Assembly (NCBI RefSeq): GCF_947507565.1
Contig: NC_089193.1
Coordinates: forward strand, 1,608,325 to 1,672,324
Reading direction: 5' to 3'
DNA from: Oscarella lobularis
Taxonomy: Eukaryota > Porifera > Homoscleromorpha > Homosclerophorida > Oscarellidae
Length of the DNA: 64,000 bases
The notes below the pieces were generated by a model that saw only the letters and a list, made by a program, of their open reading frames with translations, did not search any database and was not told where the DNA came from. Made by a program: the position numbers and the translations under genes. Of this stretch, positions 1 to 10,389 are shown one piece after another (positions within the stretch are counted from its first letter, which is position 1; each line of letters opens with the position of its first letter).

Positions 1-21
1 TATTTCTAGATTCTCTAGTAC

Positions 22-1187
22 CTCTTGCATTCTGAGAACGACTGGAAGTTTCGCCTCTCTGCAGGCGCTTACGAAATTCTCAGGTAGCAGTTGCTTTTTG
101 ACGTAAAACTCGTCACCTTTTCCCTGCAGGAGATTGATAGTAGTTCAAGCTAACAGGTCTTCTTACCTGGTCAATAAGAATGGACGTGGGTGGACCAGCG
201 TAGTTCTTGACTAGCTCAGTAGCATCGTATTGCTAAAACACAGTTCAAATACTGTCCATAGGTAAAATCGACGACTCACTTTCCACGTTTCCTTATCAGA
301 GCCCAAGTATCCACTAAAGGCTTTTTGGCCCCAGGGACATTCACTGGCACTGGGATTGGAGATTGGAGCAAAAGCGGAAACACTCTAAGCCACAGCCCAC
401 GTAATCTTCAAACGCTTCCTCCATCTCTAAATTTACCATGTATTTTCCAGGGCATTTGAAAAAGGAGATCAGTGCTCCGTGTCCACCCATGCTGTGCCCA
501 AATATGGACTGCTTGTCCGGAAGTGCATTAAAATTGGCATTAATGAGGGCAGGTATCTACGGTAACAGGTATAAATAAGACCCATCTTTGACTATAGTAT
601 GTGGAATATCCAAGGTACTTCTTCTGTAATGTAAGAGAACATCTTGTAGTTGGCTTTCCACTTGTCCTCCGTTGCATCCACGTAGAATCCAGCTCCGGTG
701 CCAAAATCCCACGAATCGTCTTCTCCTTCGATCTGGCATCCTCCTAAGAATTTCGAAAGTATGGAGCAAAATTTACTTTCATTTTCCATTGTTTATTATT
801 TTTACGAGGCGACGTGTCTGGTGCAACGAGAATTACGCCGTGCTCAGCGGCATAGCGTTGAGCTCCCGCCTTTTGTATGAAGTTCTGCTCAGTGCAAGTA
901 AGGCCTTGATTACAATTATGATATAATAAAAAAAGAGGTTTTCGTTTATTTATTGAGCTGCAGCTTCACCGGAAAGCCAGTAGAGTACAGGAACTTTTTC
1001 GCTCTCTGCTTGAGGTGGGATGTAGACGGCGAATTTCATGGTGCAATTTGTCGTTTTGCTGCGTAGGAATCGCGAAAATGTTGCAAATTAGCTCGGTGAC
1101 GCGAGAAATCGATTTCTACCTTTCGTGGGTAAAGACTTTTTGCTCGCCACCGAAAGATCGGGCGCTGGAAACTTGTGTCAACGCCAT
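22..1187 (-). CDS. ESD: S-formylglutathione hydrolase (esterase D), 3' end outside window
   Basis: Serine hydrolase that splits S-formylglutathione into formate and glutathione in formaldehyde detoxification; cytosolic. Eight exons can be joined in frame (1187-1120, 1058-970, 904-806, 743-619, 556-437, 384-280, 232-167, 123-22), giving 258 codons against about 282 in the family. The product starts [14 protein letters not shown] and continues through MKFAVYIPP and [20 protein letters not shown] to the nucleophile elbow [10 protein letters not shown] (Ser in GHSMG), then [13 protein letters not shown] and LIDQGKGDEF. The last exon, which should hold the catalytic His (GYDHSYYF region in the family), lies beyond position 1. 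The start ATG at 1187 reproduces the family's N-terminus. The gene is divergent from AP3D1, with 122 bp between start codons. Confidence 0.95.
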
Positions 1188-1309
1188 CCTGCTACCACAG
1201 TCCTCTAACGTTTTGCCGTAACGCGCTCTACCTACAATCACGTGCTTTGATCGACTCACTTTCACGTTGTTGGCTGTCGAAAAGCGACCGCACGCTCGAC
1301 GACGAAGTC
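1188..1309. promoter_or_regulatory. Divergent promoter of ESD (-) and AP3D1 (+)
   Basis: Only 122 bp separate the two start codons, so both promoters and 5' UTRs must lie here or inside the genes. No TATA box is obvious. A perfect palindromic E-box CACGTG lies at 1239-1244 in the context TCACGTGC. In animals such sites are bound by bHLH-zip factors, including the TFEB/MITF family that controls lysosomal genes; AP-3 serves lysosome-related organelles. Binding here is inference only. Confidence 0.5.
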
Positions 1310-4300
1310 ATGTTCGAGAAATCGCTTCACGATCTCGTTCGAGGCATACGCAACAACAAGCAGAACGAAGTGAGACCCCACCTCTCGGCACGAACACGTG
1401 ACTCGAACCGTGTTCCTTCCTCCAGGCTCGCTACATAGCGGGATGCATCGACGAAATCAAGAGCGAACTGCGGCAGGAGAGCAAAGGAGTGAAAGCGACG
1501 GCCGTTGCGAAGCTCATCTACGTAAGAACGCCCCGCGAGGGTCCCCAGCGCGAGAATCGACGTATTATCGCACGTCTCTAGCTTCAAATGATCGGCTACG
1601 ACATCAGCTGGGCCGCGTTCAATATCGTCGAAGTCATGAGCTCGCAGAAATTCACGCACAAGGTGTTGGAGACGATGCCCGGATAATTTTTCTCTCTTTT
1701 TTGACACTGGCTGTCTCAGCGAATCGGTTACTTGGCGGCGACGCAGTGTTTTCACGACGAAACGGACGTTCTCATGCTCACAACGAATATGATAAAAAAA
1801 GTGAGAAATTGCTTTCAATTCAATAATGAAAATACGCGATTTTTATATATAGGACATGTCGAGCCATAATTTGTACGACGCTGGAACAGCTCTGACCGGT
1901 CTATCCTGTTTCGTTTCGAACGATCTAGCTCGAGATTTGGCCAACGATCTCATGGCTTTGGTAGCTCCGACATCGCAATTCATCTCTTCACGTGATTCTA
2001 TACTATGTATTGCTAGTTGGCTTCCATTCGGCCTTACGTAAAAAAGAAAGCCATTCTTGTCATGTACAAGGTCTTCTTGAAGTTTCCCGATTCGTTGAGA
2101 CCCGCTTTTCCTCGGCTCAAAGAACGTCTTGAAGATGCAGATCCAGGTATTAGGTCTACGTAGAGAAATTATTAAACATTTTGACTGTTCTTGTTTTGGA
2201 AACAGGGGTTCAGTCGGCTGCTGTGAACGTCATCTGCGAATTGGCGCGAAAGAACCCCAAGAACTATCTTGCATTGGCTCCGATTTTTTTCAAGCTGATG
2301 ACGGCGTCAACTAATAACTGGATGCTGATTAAAATAATCAAACTGGTAAGGAAGGACGATGAGAGTGGAGTAGAACGTTCTGAGTCTTTTTCTCCGGGAC
2401 GTAGTTTGCTGCCTTGGCTCCTCTTGAACCTCGTCTTGGAAAGAAGCTGATTGAACCGCTGACAAATCTCATACACAGGTATTGAGACAACGAGCTATTG
2501 ACGGGTCATACATGAGCTTTGAATCTAGTACATCAGCGATGTCTCTTCTGTATGAATGCGTCAATACGATGATTTCTGGTAATGCAGTTGTCTTTGTTTG
2601 ATTCTATGCTAATACTTTTTGTAGCTGTTCCCACTCACGTTCCTTCCATGCAGGTTTGCTTTCAATTTAATAATGAATAATTAGAAAAAATTTCTCGTGC
2701 AGCTTTGTGTGACGAAATTGAGAGTGATGATTGAAGATCCAGACCAAAATTGTACGCTAAATAAATAAATAAATATATGTAGTCCGTTTTAGTCAGTTTT
2801 TTTGATACAGTGAAATATCTTGGACTGTTGGCTCTTGGAAAGATTCTCAAACACCATCCCAAAGCAGTGCAGGCTCATAAGTGAGTATCACTCTATGTAC
2901 CAATAGACTCTTAATTGGTTTGCGCAGAGAATTGGTTATGGGTTGCTTGGAGGATCGCGACGAGTCAATTCGTTTGCGTTCACTGGATCTCATTTACGGA
3001 ATGGTCAATAGGAAAAATCTCGTTGAAATCATCAAGAAACTCATGCTCCACGTGGACTCAGCTGAAGGATCCGGTAGGAAAAATAATTCTATAGCGATTT
3101 TTTTCAATTATGGGTGAGTGTAGCTTATCGTGACGAATTGGTTTCCAAAATTATGGAAATCTGTGCCCAAAGCAATTATCAGAATGTAGTGAATTTTGAA
3201 TGGTAGAAGATTTCTCCAGATTTTGTGCAATTGCGACGTCATCGTTCTCGACTTAGGTATATATCCATTCTGGTCGATTTGACTCACGTCGAAGGCACGA
3301 ATCACGGGAAAATGATAGCCGATCAATTGCTAGACGTCGCTATACGCGTCAGAGCCGTGCGATCGTTTGCCGTCAAGCAAATGGCAAGAGACTATTCGAG
3401 ATTATGACGTCTTATTTTTATGCGTTGTTCTTAGGCACGCGTTTTGGAGAATATGCACGTTCTTGCTCAGAAAACGCAGCAGAACGGCGTCTGCGAAGTT
3501 CTCTACGCCGCTGCATGGATATCCGGAGAATTTCCTAGGTTCGTATATAATAGCGCGTGCATTTGTAGCACTCCAATATCGCGTACTTTGTGATAAAAGT
3601 TTGCTGGATGACGTCGAGACGACGTTGGAGGCGCTGCTTGTTCCCAGAGCCTTGGCTCTTCCCGGACACATACAGAGCATCTTCGTACAGAACATCATAA
3701 AATTGTACGCTTATCTTTTCAAGACCAAAGAGGAGGAGGTGAGAGCTTATAAGCTACGTAATAGTCATGAAATCAATTTTTTTCTAGGAGGACGACGACG
3801 AGGATGAGGAGCGAGAAGACGACGATCGAATTTTGAAGTTGCTCCTGGAAAAATTGCCGCTGTTTTTGAATTCTCCCGACCTCGAAGTCCAAGAACGAGT
3901 AAAGATTTGGATTTTGACTGCTATTGATTTTACGAGTTTTTCTTCCAGGCGTCTTGCGTTCTGCAAATTCTGAAGTACATGCCTAAAATGAAGGAAAAGG
4001 GGGCCGAAGTTGCGGAGGAATTAGCTGAGTTGTTTGAAGGGGAGCTGAATCCCGTGGCGCCCAAGGCCCAGAAGAAGGTCCCTCTTCCTGAAGGGTGAAA
4101 CAGAAATGAGAAAAAAACGTGAATTTTCTTGTTAACGAGGTATGATTTTTAGGCTTGATTTAGATAAATGGATTAACGATCAACCGTCGGAGAGCTCCGA
4201 CGAAGAGGATTTCTCCATGGAAACAGCTTTCATTTCTCAGGAGAAAAAGTAGACAGTCATCATCGATCCTTATCCAATGTTTTCCTATCGCGCGATTTTT

Positions 4301-6811
4301 AGAAAGCCCAAGACCAGGGAAGAAATTGAAGAGCAAGAGGAAGAATACGAAAAGGTTCAGCGAAACGCGACGTCGCAACAAAGAGGTCAATTATTCTTTT
4401 AGAAAAGAGAAGCAAGGCGTCAGTCTCAGCTAAATAATCCTCACTACTTGCAAGCCTCTTCGAAACAGGTTCAAAAAAAAAACGAAACTTTTTTTATTAG
4501 ACTGGTGGCCAAATCATTTTCAATTTCTCAGGTCAAGTCCGACGGCGTGGATCGAATTCCCGTCGCCTCGCTGAAGCTGGACGTCCCCCTGAAAATCGAA
4601 ACCGATTTCAAAATTGAGAAGAAATCGAAGAAGAAGAAGAGAAGAAAGGGCGGCCGAAGAAAGAATGAGGAGAGCAGCGACGATGATATACCCCGTAGAT
4701 CGCAGCGTGTTGACATAACAACGGAAGAAATGCCTGAAGGAGCCGTCGCTTCAGACGGAGAGAGAGGAGGAAGAGACGATGACGACGATACTGCTGATCC
4801 GCATCGGGCTCTTGATATTGATTTGGAGAAGTAGGCGCTCTCGTATTGGCTTTGGCTATGTGGGATTCGTTTTTTTAGGCCTTTGGAGGCGGATGAAGTG
4901 CTTCCTGTTCGGAAGCATCGCGTTGTGACGTCGAAGACTTTGGAGGAGGTTGAAGAGGAGCAGGTGGGAGAGAGATGGAATTTATGACGCGGACGATTAT
5001 TCGTTTTTTGGAATTGTAGAGAAAGGCCAAGAAAGAGAGAAGAAAGACGAAAGTAAGATTCGTAATAACGCTTATACGGATTTCGTTAATTTATATTCAA
5101 TAGGAGAAAGAAAAAGAGAAGAAGAGAAAGCACAAGAAACATAGAAAACACAAAGAGAAGGAAGAAGAGAAAGAGGAAGAGGAGGAAGGTGCGTTCGGCT
5201 AAACGCTTCATTATTGGTCTGTATATAAGCTTTAGAAGTTGAGGTGGCAGAAGTCGCTGTTGAGCCTGTCAAAGAAGAGGAAGACGCGAGAGAAAAGAGC
5301 GAGAGTAAGAAGAAGAGAAAAGGCAAGCAGAAAGTAGAAGAAAAAGTGGTCGAAGTAAAGCCCGTTGCGACCAAGCCTGAGCAAGTAGGGGAGGGTACAC
5401 AATTATTAGACAGGCGTGCGAGATTATTTTTTGATACTAGCATGCTTTGGATGATTATGAGTTTTGGCTTTCGAAGCCAAATGAAGCGGAAACTGAGAAG
5501 GCCGAAGTCGAGAAGGTCGTCGTGGCGGAAAAGGAGGAGAAGCCAAAGAAGCAGAAAACTCCGAAGAAAGTGAAAGGCGAGAAGAAAAAGAAAAAGAAAG
5601 AGAAAGAGGAGGAACAACCACCACCAGCAATTAGTGATGAGCAGAAGATTGAAGAACCTGAAGAAGTTGAAGTACGCGTACCAGTATTAGTACACTTCTA
5701 CACATCATTACCTAATACTAGATCATTCCCACGTACTTGCCTTTGGCGAGTGACGAAAACGTCGATTTGGTTAGCTAAAAAATCGGATTTTAGATATATT
5801 TTACGTATTTTTTAGACGTACGAACTTCGAGTCAATCCGTCAATCAATAATCAAGTAGTTGCGTCCGTAATTTTCAAGTGAACTTGATCTATTTAATCAC
5901 CTGGGCGATTTTTTGAAGTCTTCTATAGGAATTTGAGCGGAGAGAATCAACTGATAAACATGGAATTCAACGTGCTCGATTCGCTGAACACGAAAATGAT
6001 TCGGCCAATTGGAAGCCCATCCCACGATGGAATACAAGTCCCATTCCAACTGCCACCAGGCAAACAGAATTAGAACTAAACTAAATTTATAATCGTGCCT
6101 ATTTTTTTGAAGGCATCGCCAATGAAGCTCAGTTCGCTTTTATGGTTGACGGCATTCAGATGCCTCAGAAGCTTAGGGGAACGCTTACGTACATGATCAA
6201 GGTTAGTTTCTGCAGAAACTAAGTATTCTATGCATGAGCACGTTTTTGTTTGTCTCTGGGGTAGAGGAGTGACGGAGCTACTAGTGAGAAATTAGACTTC
6301 AAGCTCTCTTTTCCCTGCTCCGGATTCATTTATTCGGCAACGTGCGACGGAAAGGAATTTTCGGAGCTGTTGAGTGGCGGAAAATTGTGCGAAGCACAGA
6401 CCCTCAAAGTAGAAATGAGCCAAAAGCGAACCTTATCTTTTTCGTCACCATCTGTCTACTATTTAGATTAAATTGACTAAGTCCTCAAGCTTTGCTCACG
6501 CTCTTCGCCGGGCCTGCACTCTTTTTAAATTATCAGGTCAGCTGTTTTGTGTCCTCTGAGGCAATTTTAATTTAATCTCGTTTTTCAGTGATTGAACGCG
6601 TTGAAGGCAGCGCCTCTCTGTACGGCAGAACAATACAGAAACATCACGTCTGTGTATTGGTCAAAATGGTGGTGAGCTCTTTGTAGTCAAAGTAGCCGTT
6701 GTTTTTACGTCTTGGTGCGTGCAGGATGACAGCGAAGTTTCTGTGAGCGGAAAGTGTTCCGATTCCATGCTGATATCTCAACTTCTCAATGAATTCAAAA
6801 CAGAGCTTTGA
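1310..6811 (+). CDS. AP3D1: AP-3 complex subunit delta (delta adaptin)
   Basis: Large subunit of the AP-3 adaptor, which sorts cargo from endosomes to lysosomes and lysosome-related organelles. Thirty-five exons (first 1310-1369, last 6725-6811) keep frame throughout and give 1193 residues, close to vertebrate delta (about 1150-1215). The adaptin trunk begins MFEKSLHDLVRGIRNNKQNE and includes GYDISWAAFNIVEVMSS, GYLAATQCFHDETDVLMLTT and VQSAAVNVICELARKNPKNY. It is followed by NPVAPKAQKKVPLPEG, a Lys/Glu-rich hinge (about exons 23-28) and the delta C-terminal domain (LRVNPSINNQVV, GKCSDSMLISQLLNEFKTEL). Two introns use a GC donor, after 3383 and after 6059. The N-terminus is uncertain by about 12 residues, since family members start slightly upstream of the equivalent Met; ATG 1310 is the best in-frame choice. 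Confidence 0.95.
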
Positions 6812-7076
6812 TAAGGAAGGGGCGTGTTTTTGTATTTCTACTAGACCAGACAAGACGACTATAACGTACTGTAGCAGCGAGTGTGTGAGCAAGAAAATCA
6901 AGTCTTCTAATCCTGCCTACGTTTTTTTACGCTGCGCCCAACTTGTTGCCCTCTGAAACAGCGCCAGAATCGCATTTTCGCTTTCGCTAGGTCCCTAGCA
7001 CTTGATGACCTGATTGGCTGCAAGGCAAAGTACCTCCGAGCGTGATTTCTTTATTACCAGTGATCAATTTAATTAA

Positions 7077-7195
7077 AGGTGAGCCTTTTTTTTGCAGTCA
7101 GAGAACCCTTTGTTTTTACGCCTTGCATGCAGGTTGATACATGTGGCAGAGTTTGTGTAAGCGGAAAGCGATTCACGCCATTTATGTGAACTTCT
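7077..7195 (+). pseudogene. Decayed copy of the AP3D1 last intron and last exon
   Basis: The stretch resembles 6668-6760 inside AP3D1. Both have GGTGAGC, then a T-rich run with GCAGTC/TAGTCA, GTTTTTACG, GCAG, and finally an exon-like part ending in GTGAGCGGAAAG (gene) or GTAAGCGGAAAG (copy). Similarity fades after about 7195 and the reading frame is not kept. The rest of 6812-7239 shows no gene; it presumably holds the AP3D1 3' UTR and the downstream region of the convergent gene. Confidence 0.55.
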
Positions 7196-7239
7196 ATTTG
7201 TTTGGCGTGCACAGATTAAAATTACATCATTCTCCGCGC

Positions 7240-8729
7240 TTACAAAAAGACGTCGTCTTCGCGCACCTGACTGTTCAAGTTGCTCGTTTGGACGGACGTG
7301 TTATAGGACGGCGGTCGAACGGTCGGCGACGTGATAACGATTGACGGTACGCCGGGAAGCGAACGAGATCGGCTTGAAACGCTACTATAAATAGGCGGAG
7401 GAACGGAGACATTGGAACTCATTATTGTCGATTCGTCAGGCGAGGAATTTTGAGATGATTGTGGTGCTGTAGTCGACGACGCGTTTGTCAAAACGACGGC
7501 AGTGTCAGGAACGTTATTTCTAGCAGTCTACGAAAGAGGAAAGTTATTATTCGTCTTTTCTTTTAATCAAACTTGCCCTGTTTTGCCTAGATTTCTTTAT
7601 CGTTTCCACGAGGAGGGATATCGTGATGAAGAAATTGATGCAATTTGGTATTGTACCTGTCACATTACAAACGAATACCGATATGAGAATGTTATAGACG
7701 CTCGTTTCTTGGGGATTGCATAGGACATTGGACTCCGTCTTGCCGACGACGTTCGGCTTTTGACACTTGCAAGTTTCCGTCGACTTGATCCACCGGCAGT
7801 GCGTGTACTCGTCCACGAACTCGACCGAGTTCGAATGGCTTGCCAGAGCGAAATTGAGATTGACGCAGAAGCATAGTCCACTTAGAAGTATTGCACATCC
7901 CAACTAGGAGAAGAATCAGAAGAGAACAGAAGACGACGATAATACACTGACCAATAAGCAAGTAACGATTCTCGCATTCTTCAAGCATCCGTACGAAAAA
8001 ATTCCCTCGGCACCGGCAAGAATCAACTACACGAAATGACATTCGTTTTCTCTTTTTTTCATGTGATTTTCTTACCAGAATTCCCGTCCACTCGTACGAC
8101 TCGTCGAATTCCGGAGCAAGTGCACGCGCCTTCGCGGCGACGATGCTGAAGATAATTCCCATGACGAGTTGCACGGTGGCGACGAAGAGAAACACAATTC
8201 CCGTCGCCTGTCCACCGGCTCTCACAAAATTGGAGAAACTGCGAGGCGACGCCGTCTCCGACTCAACAGCCGCATCACTGCATTCCGACGGCAAATCAGA
8301 CGGAATGCGACCGGTGGAATAGCGAGGCGGAAGGCCGCGAGCCACTCTCGGCAAACGATTCAGCTGAGTCCAATTCACGTCGTTGCCGTCGCCGCCGTCG
8401 TCGCTACGAGGACCGTCGGACAGTTGAGAATATCGAGGTAAACGTGCCGTCGGCTGCTGTCTCGTGCCGCTTCTCTTGTTTACAGCTGACCTTGGTGCCG
8501 TCACCTCCGCCGTTTCGAGTACTGGCGAAGACGGCGGCGACGACGACGTCGACGTTTCGACTTCGATCAATCCTGGCAATCGAGGCGACTGCATGGACGA
8601 TCGACTTGTTAGAGACGAGTTTCGTCTCGGCATCACGGGCGACGGACTTCGACTGGGGATGGACTCGAAGCTCGAATGGCGGCGGGATTGCGCGATTGGG
8701 TGCGCCAAAGGCGGTTCGTTGCTCGACAT
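7240..8729 (-). CDS. Four-helix membrane protein with long disordered N-terminus and PPxY tail (paralogue A)
   Basis: Four exons (8729-8076, 8026-7952, 7903-7577, 7527-7240), all in phase 0, give 447 residues. About 170 residues of Ser/Pro/Arg-rich, probably disordered sequence contain LPRYSQLS and come first. Helix 1 is near TGIVFLFVATVQLVMGIIF, helix 2 near WTGILLILAGAEGIFSYG, helix 3 near VTCLLLGCAILLSGLCF. A Cys-rich loop (CRWIKSTETCKCQKP) precedes a last hydrophobic stretch around ILISVFVCN and FFITISLLV. The tail has PPPIY and PPSYN, which fit WW-domain (Nedd4-type ligase) binding motifs. The third intron has a GC donor (GCAAGT). The topology recalls MS4A/TMEM-like tetraspans, but I do not recognise the family; function unknown. 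Confidence 0.75.
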
Positions 8730-8894
8730 TTCGCAGGAGGAGAAGAACTGAGCTCGCTCTAGGTAAACTCTCGTCGCTTGGAAGCGATCGTGACGTCAGA
8801 GATTCAACACGTAAGCCGAGAGATCATTACTGTGGATTCAATTTTATTATTCGTAAATTTTGCAAGAAAAATAACTCCTTTGTCTGTTTTCTTT

Positions 8895-10176
8895 CTAGGG
8901 GCTTGCATAGGCTGGAGGCGGAGAATCGATTTCCTCGATTGCTTCAAGATGATCAGAGACATTGGGACGGCGTTGGCACGAATCGTCGTACGTTGGCAAA
9001 GGGTCCACGCGACGCGAGGACTCTTCGCCGCCGCCGTTCTTCTGCCGAAAGCAAACGAAGGCGACGACAATGGAAATAATGACGACAGCTGTCGGTATGC
9101 ATCCGCAATAGTTCGCTATTGTTATGGAGTGCATTAGAATAATCAGAGGCGAGCTGAGGCGACTGCAGTCGGACGATGTTGACGCCATGCCGATGTCCGG
9201 ATGGTCGGGCGGGTAACAGATGCACGCGCCGCCGCTCGTTTCTGACACGAAACAGGCGAACGTGTCGACTATTTCGGCGCGTTTTTCTCGGCTTTTGTTC
9301 GCCGTGTAGACGAGGAGAACGAAGCAGACGGTAGAAAGCGTCGCACTCACGATAGCCTATGGAACGGACTCATACATAAGAAAGAGTATATCTCAAGGGA
9401 AACCTTACGGAAAACTTGAACGATTTGGACCGTTTCCTGAGGTAAAAGAAAGCAATAATGCCTTGAATTCCAATGAGGAATAACTGCGTAATCAATCCTA
9501 CGTTTTGTTCTCAATATCTTAGGGCTACTGTACAACTTACCATGACGCCGGACCAATAGAACGTCATGTCTTCGAATCCCGTCGACGGCAAGAAGCTGAG
9601 CGTCGCCACTTCCATACAAACGATCATCGATCCGAGAATCGTTTGAATCGACGCGGCGAGAAGCAATATTCTCAATTCAATCTTCAGAGTGAAAAAGCGT
9701 CGACTCGTCGACTCGGTTCGTCGCCTCGTATCGACGTCGTCGCGGTAAGGCGGGGGCGGCGTACCTTGGATATTTATAGGAGATAGTACTTGTGCTGTCG
9801 TCGTTGCCGTCGCCGCGGCGGCGGCGGCGGCGGCGGCACTGAGCTCTGAATAACGAGGAAGCGAGCGGATTGGCCGTCGAGCCAGGGACTGCGGTGGTCG
9901 CGGCGAATACAGTCGCGAGCGCGGCGACGTCGAAAAACGAAACATGACGGGCGGCGATAGAGCCATATCCGACGGAAAACGTATGACAGCCGTCGCCGGC
10001 GACGCGGCAACGGTTGTTTCCGATTCAAAAACGTTGTCGTCGAGACTCGATTGATAGCGATGGATCGGCGATTCGCCTCCTTCGGTGTGAGCTCTCGATC
10101 GGCGATGGGAACTTCGTCGTCGTGCCGCTTCGGGAGGATTGTGGCTGCTGAACCTTCGCGACCTGTTGCCGTTCAT
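8895..10176 (-). CDS. Four-helix membrane protein with PPxY tail (paralogue B)
   Basis: Three exons (10176-9541, 9483-9409, 9356-8895) give 390 residues. It is paralogous to the downstream gene: same order of disordered N-terminus with an LPRYSELS motif, helix 1 (ILLLAASIQTILGSMIVC), a middle exon of exactly 75 bp coding helix 2 (LFLIGIQGIIAFFYLRK), helix 3 (VSATLSTVCFVLLVYTA), a Cys loop (CFVSETSGGACICYPP), helix 4 (PTAVVIISIVVAFVCF) and a tail with LPTYDD and PPPAY. A polyalanine tract follows LPRYSELS (GCC/GCG run near 9811-9836). The start is taken at MNGNRSRR because no ATG lies upstream in frame. It lies tandem with paralogue A, with 165 bp between them. Function unknown. Confidence 0.75.
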
Positions 10177-10389
10177 GTGCGCGCCGCGAATGAAAGCAAA
10201 GAAGAGCGACACGTCGGCCGTGGTATGAATTGACGTCAGAGGCGAAAAAGCGCGTCTAGATCAGCTGCGAACGGAACGAAAGGAGAACGAAAAGTACCGT
10301 AGGCTCTTGTTCATGCAGAGTGCATTTATTGATGCACTCTCTCTTATATGTAGACATCAATTCATTTCCCACAAAATCTCTGCTAAAAT

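Noticed and set aside
1327-1826. A 163-codon frame on the - strand and a 142-codon frame on the + strand over the start of AP3D1
   Set aside because: Both overlap well-supported AP3D1 exons in other frames and match no family.
5072-5630. Leu/Phe/Ser-rich frames on the - strand that resemble membrane proteins
   Set aside because: Antisense of the Lys/Glu-rich AP3D1 hinge.
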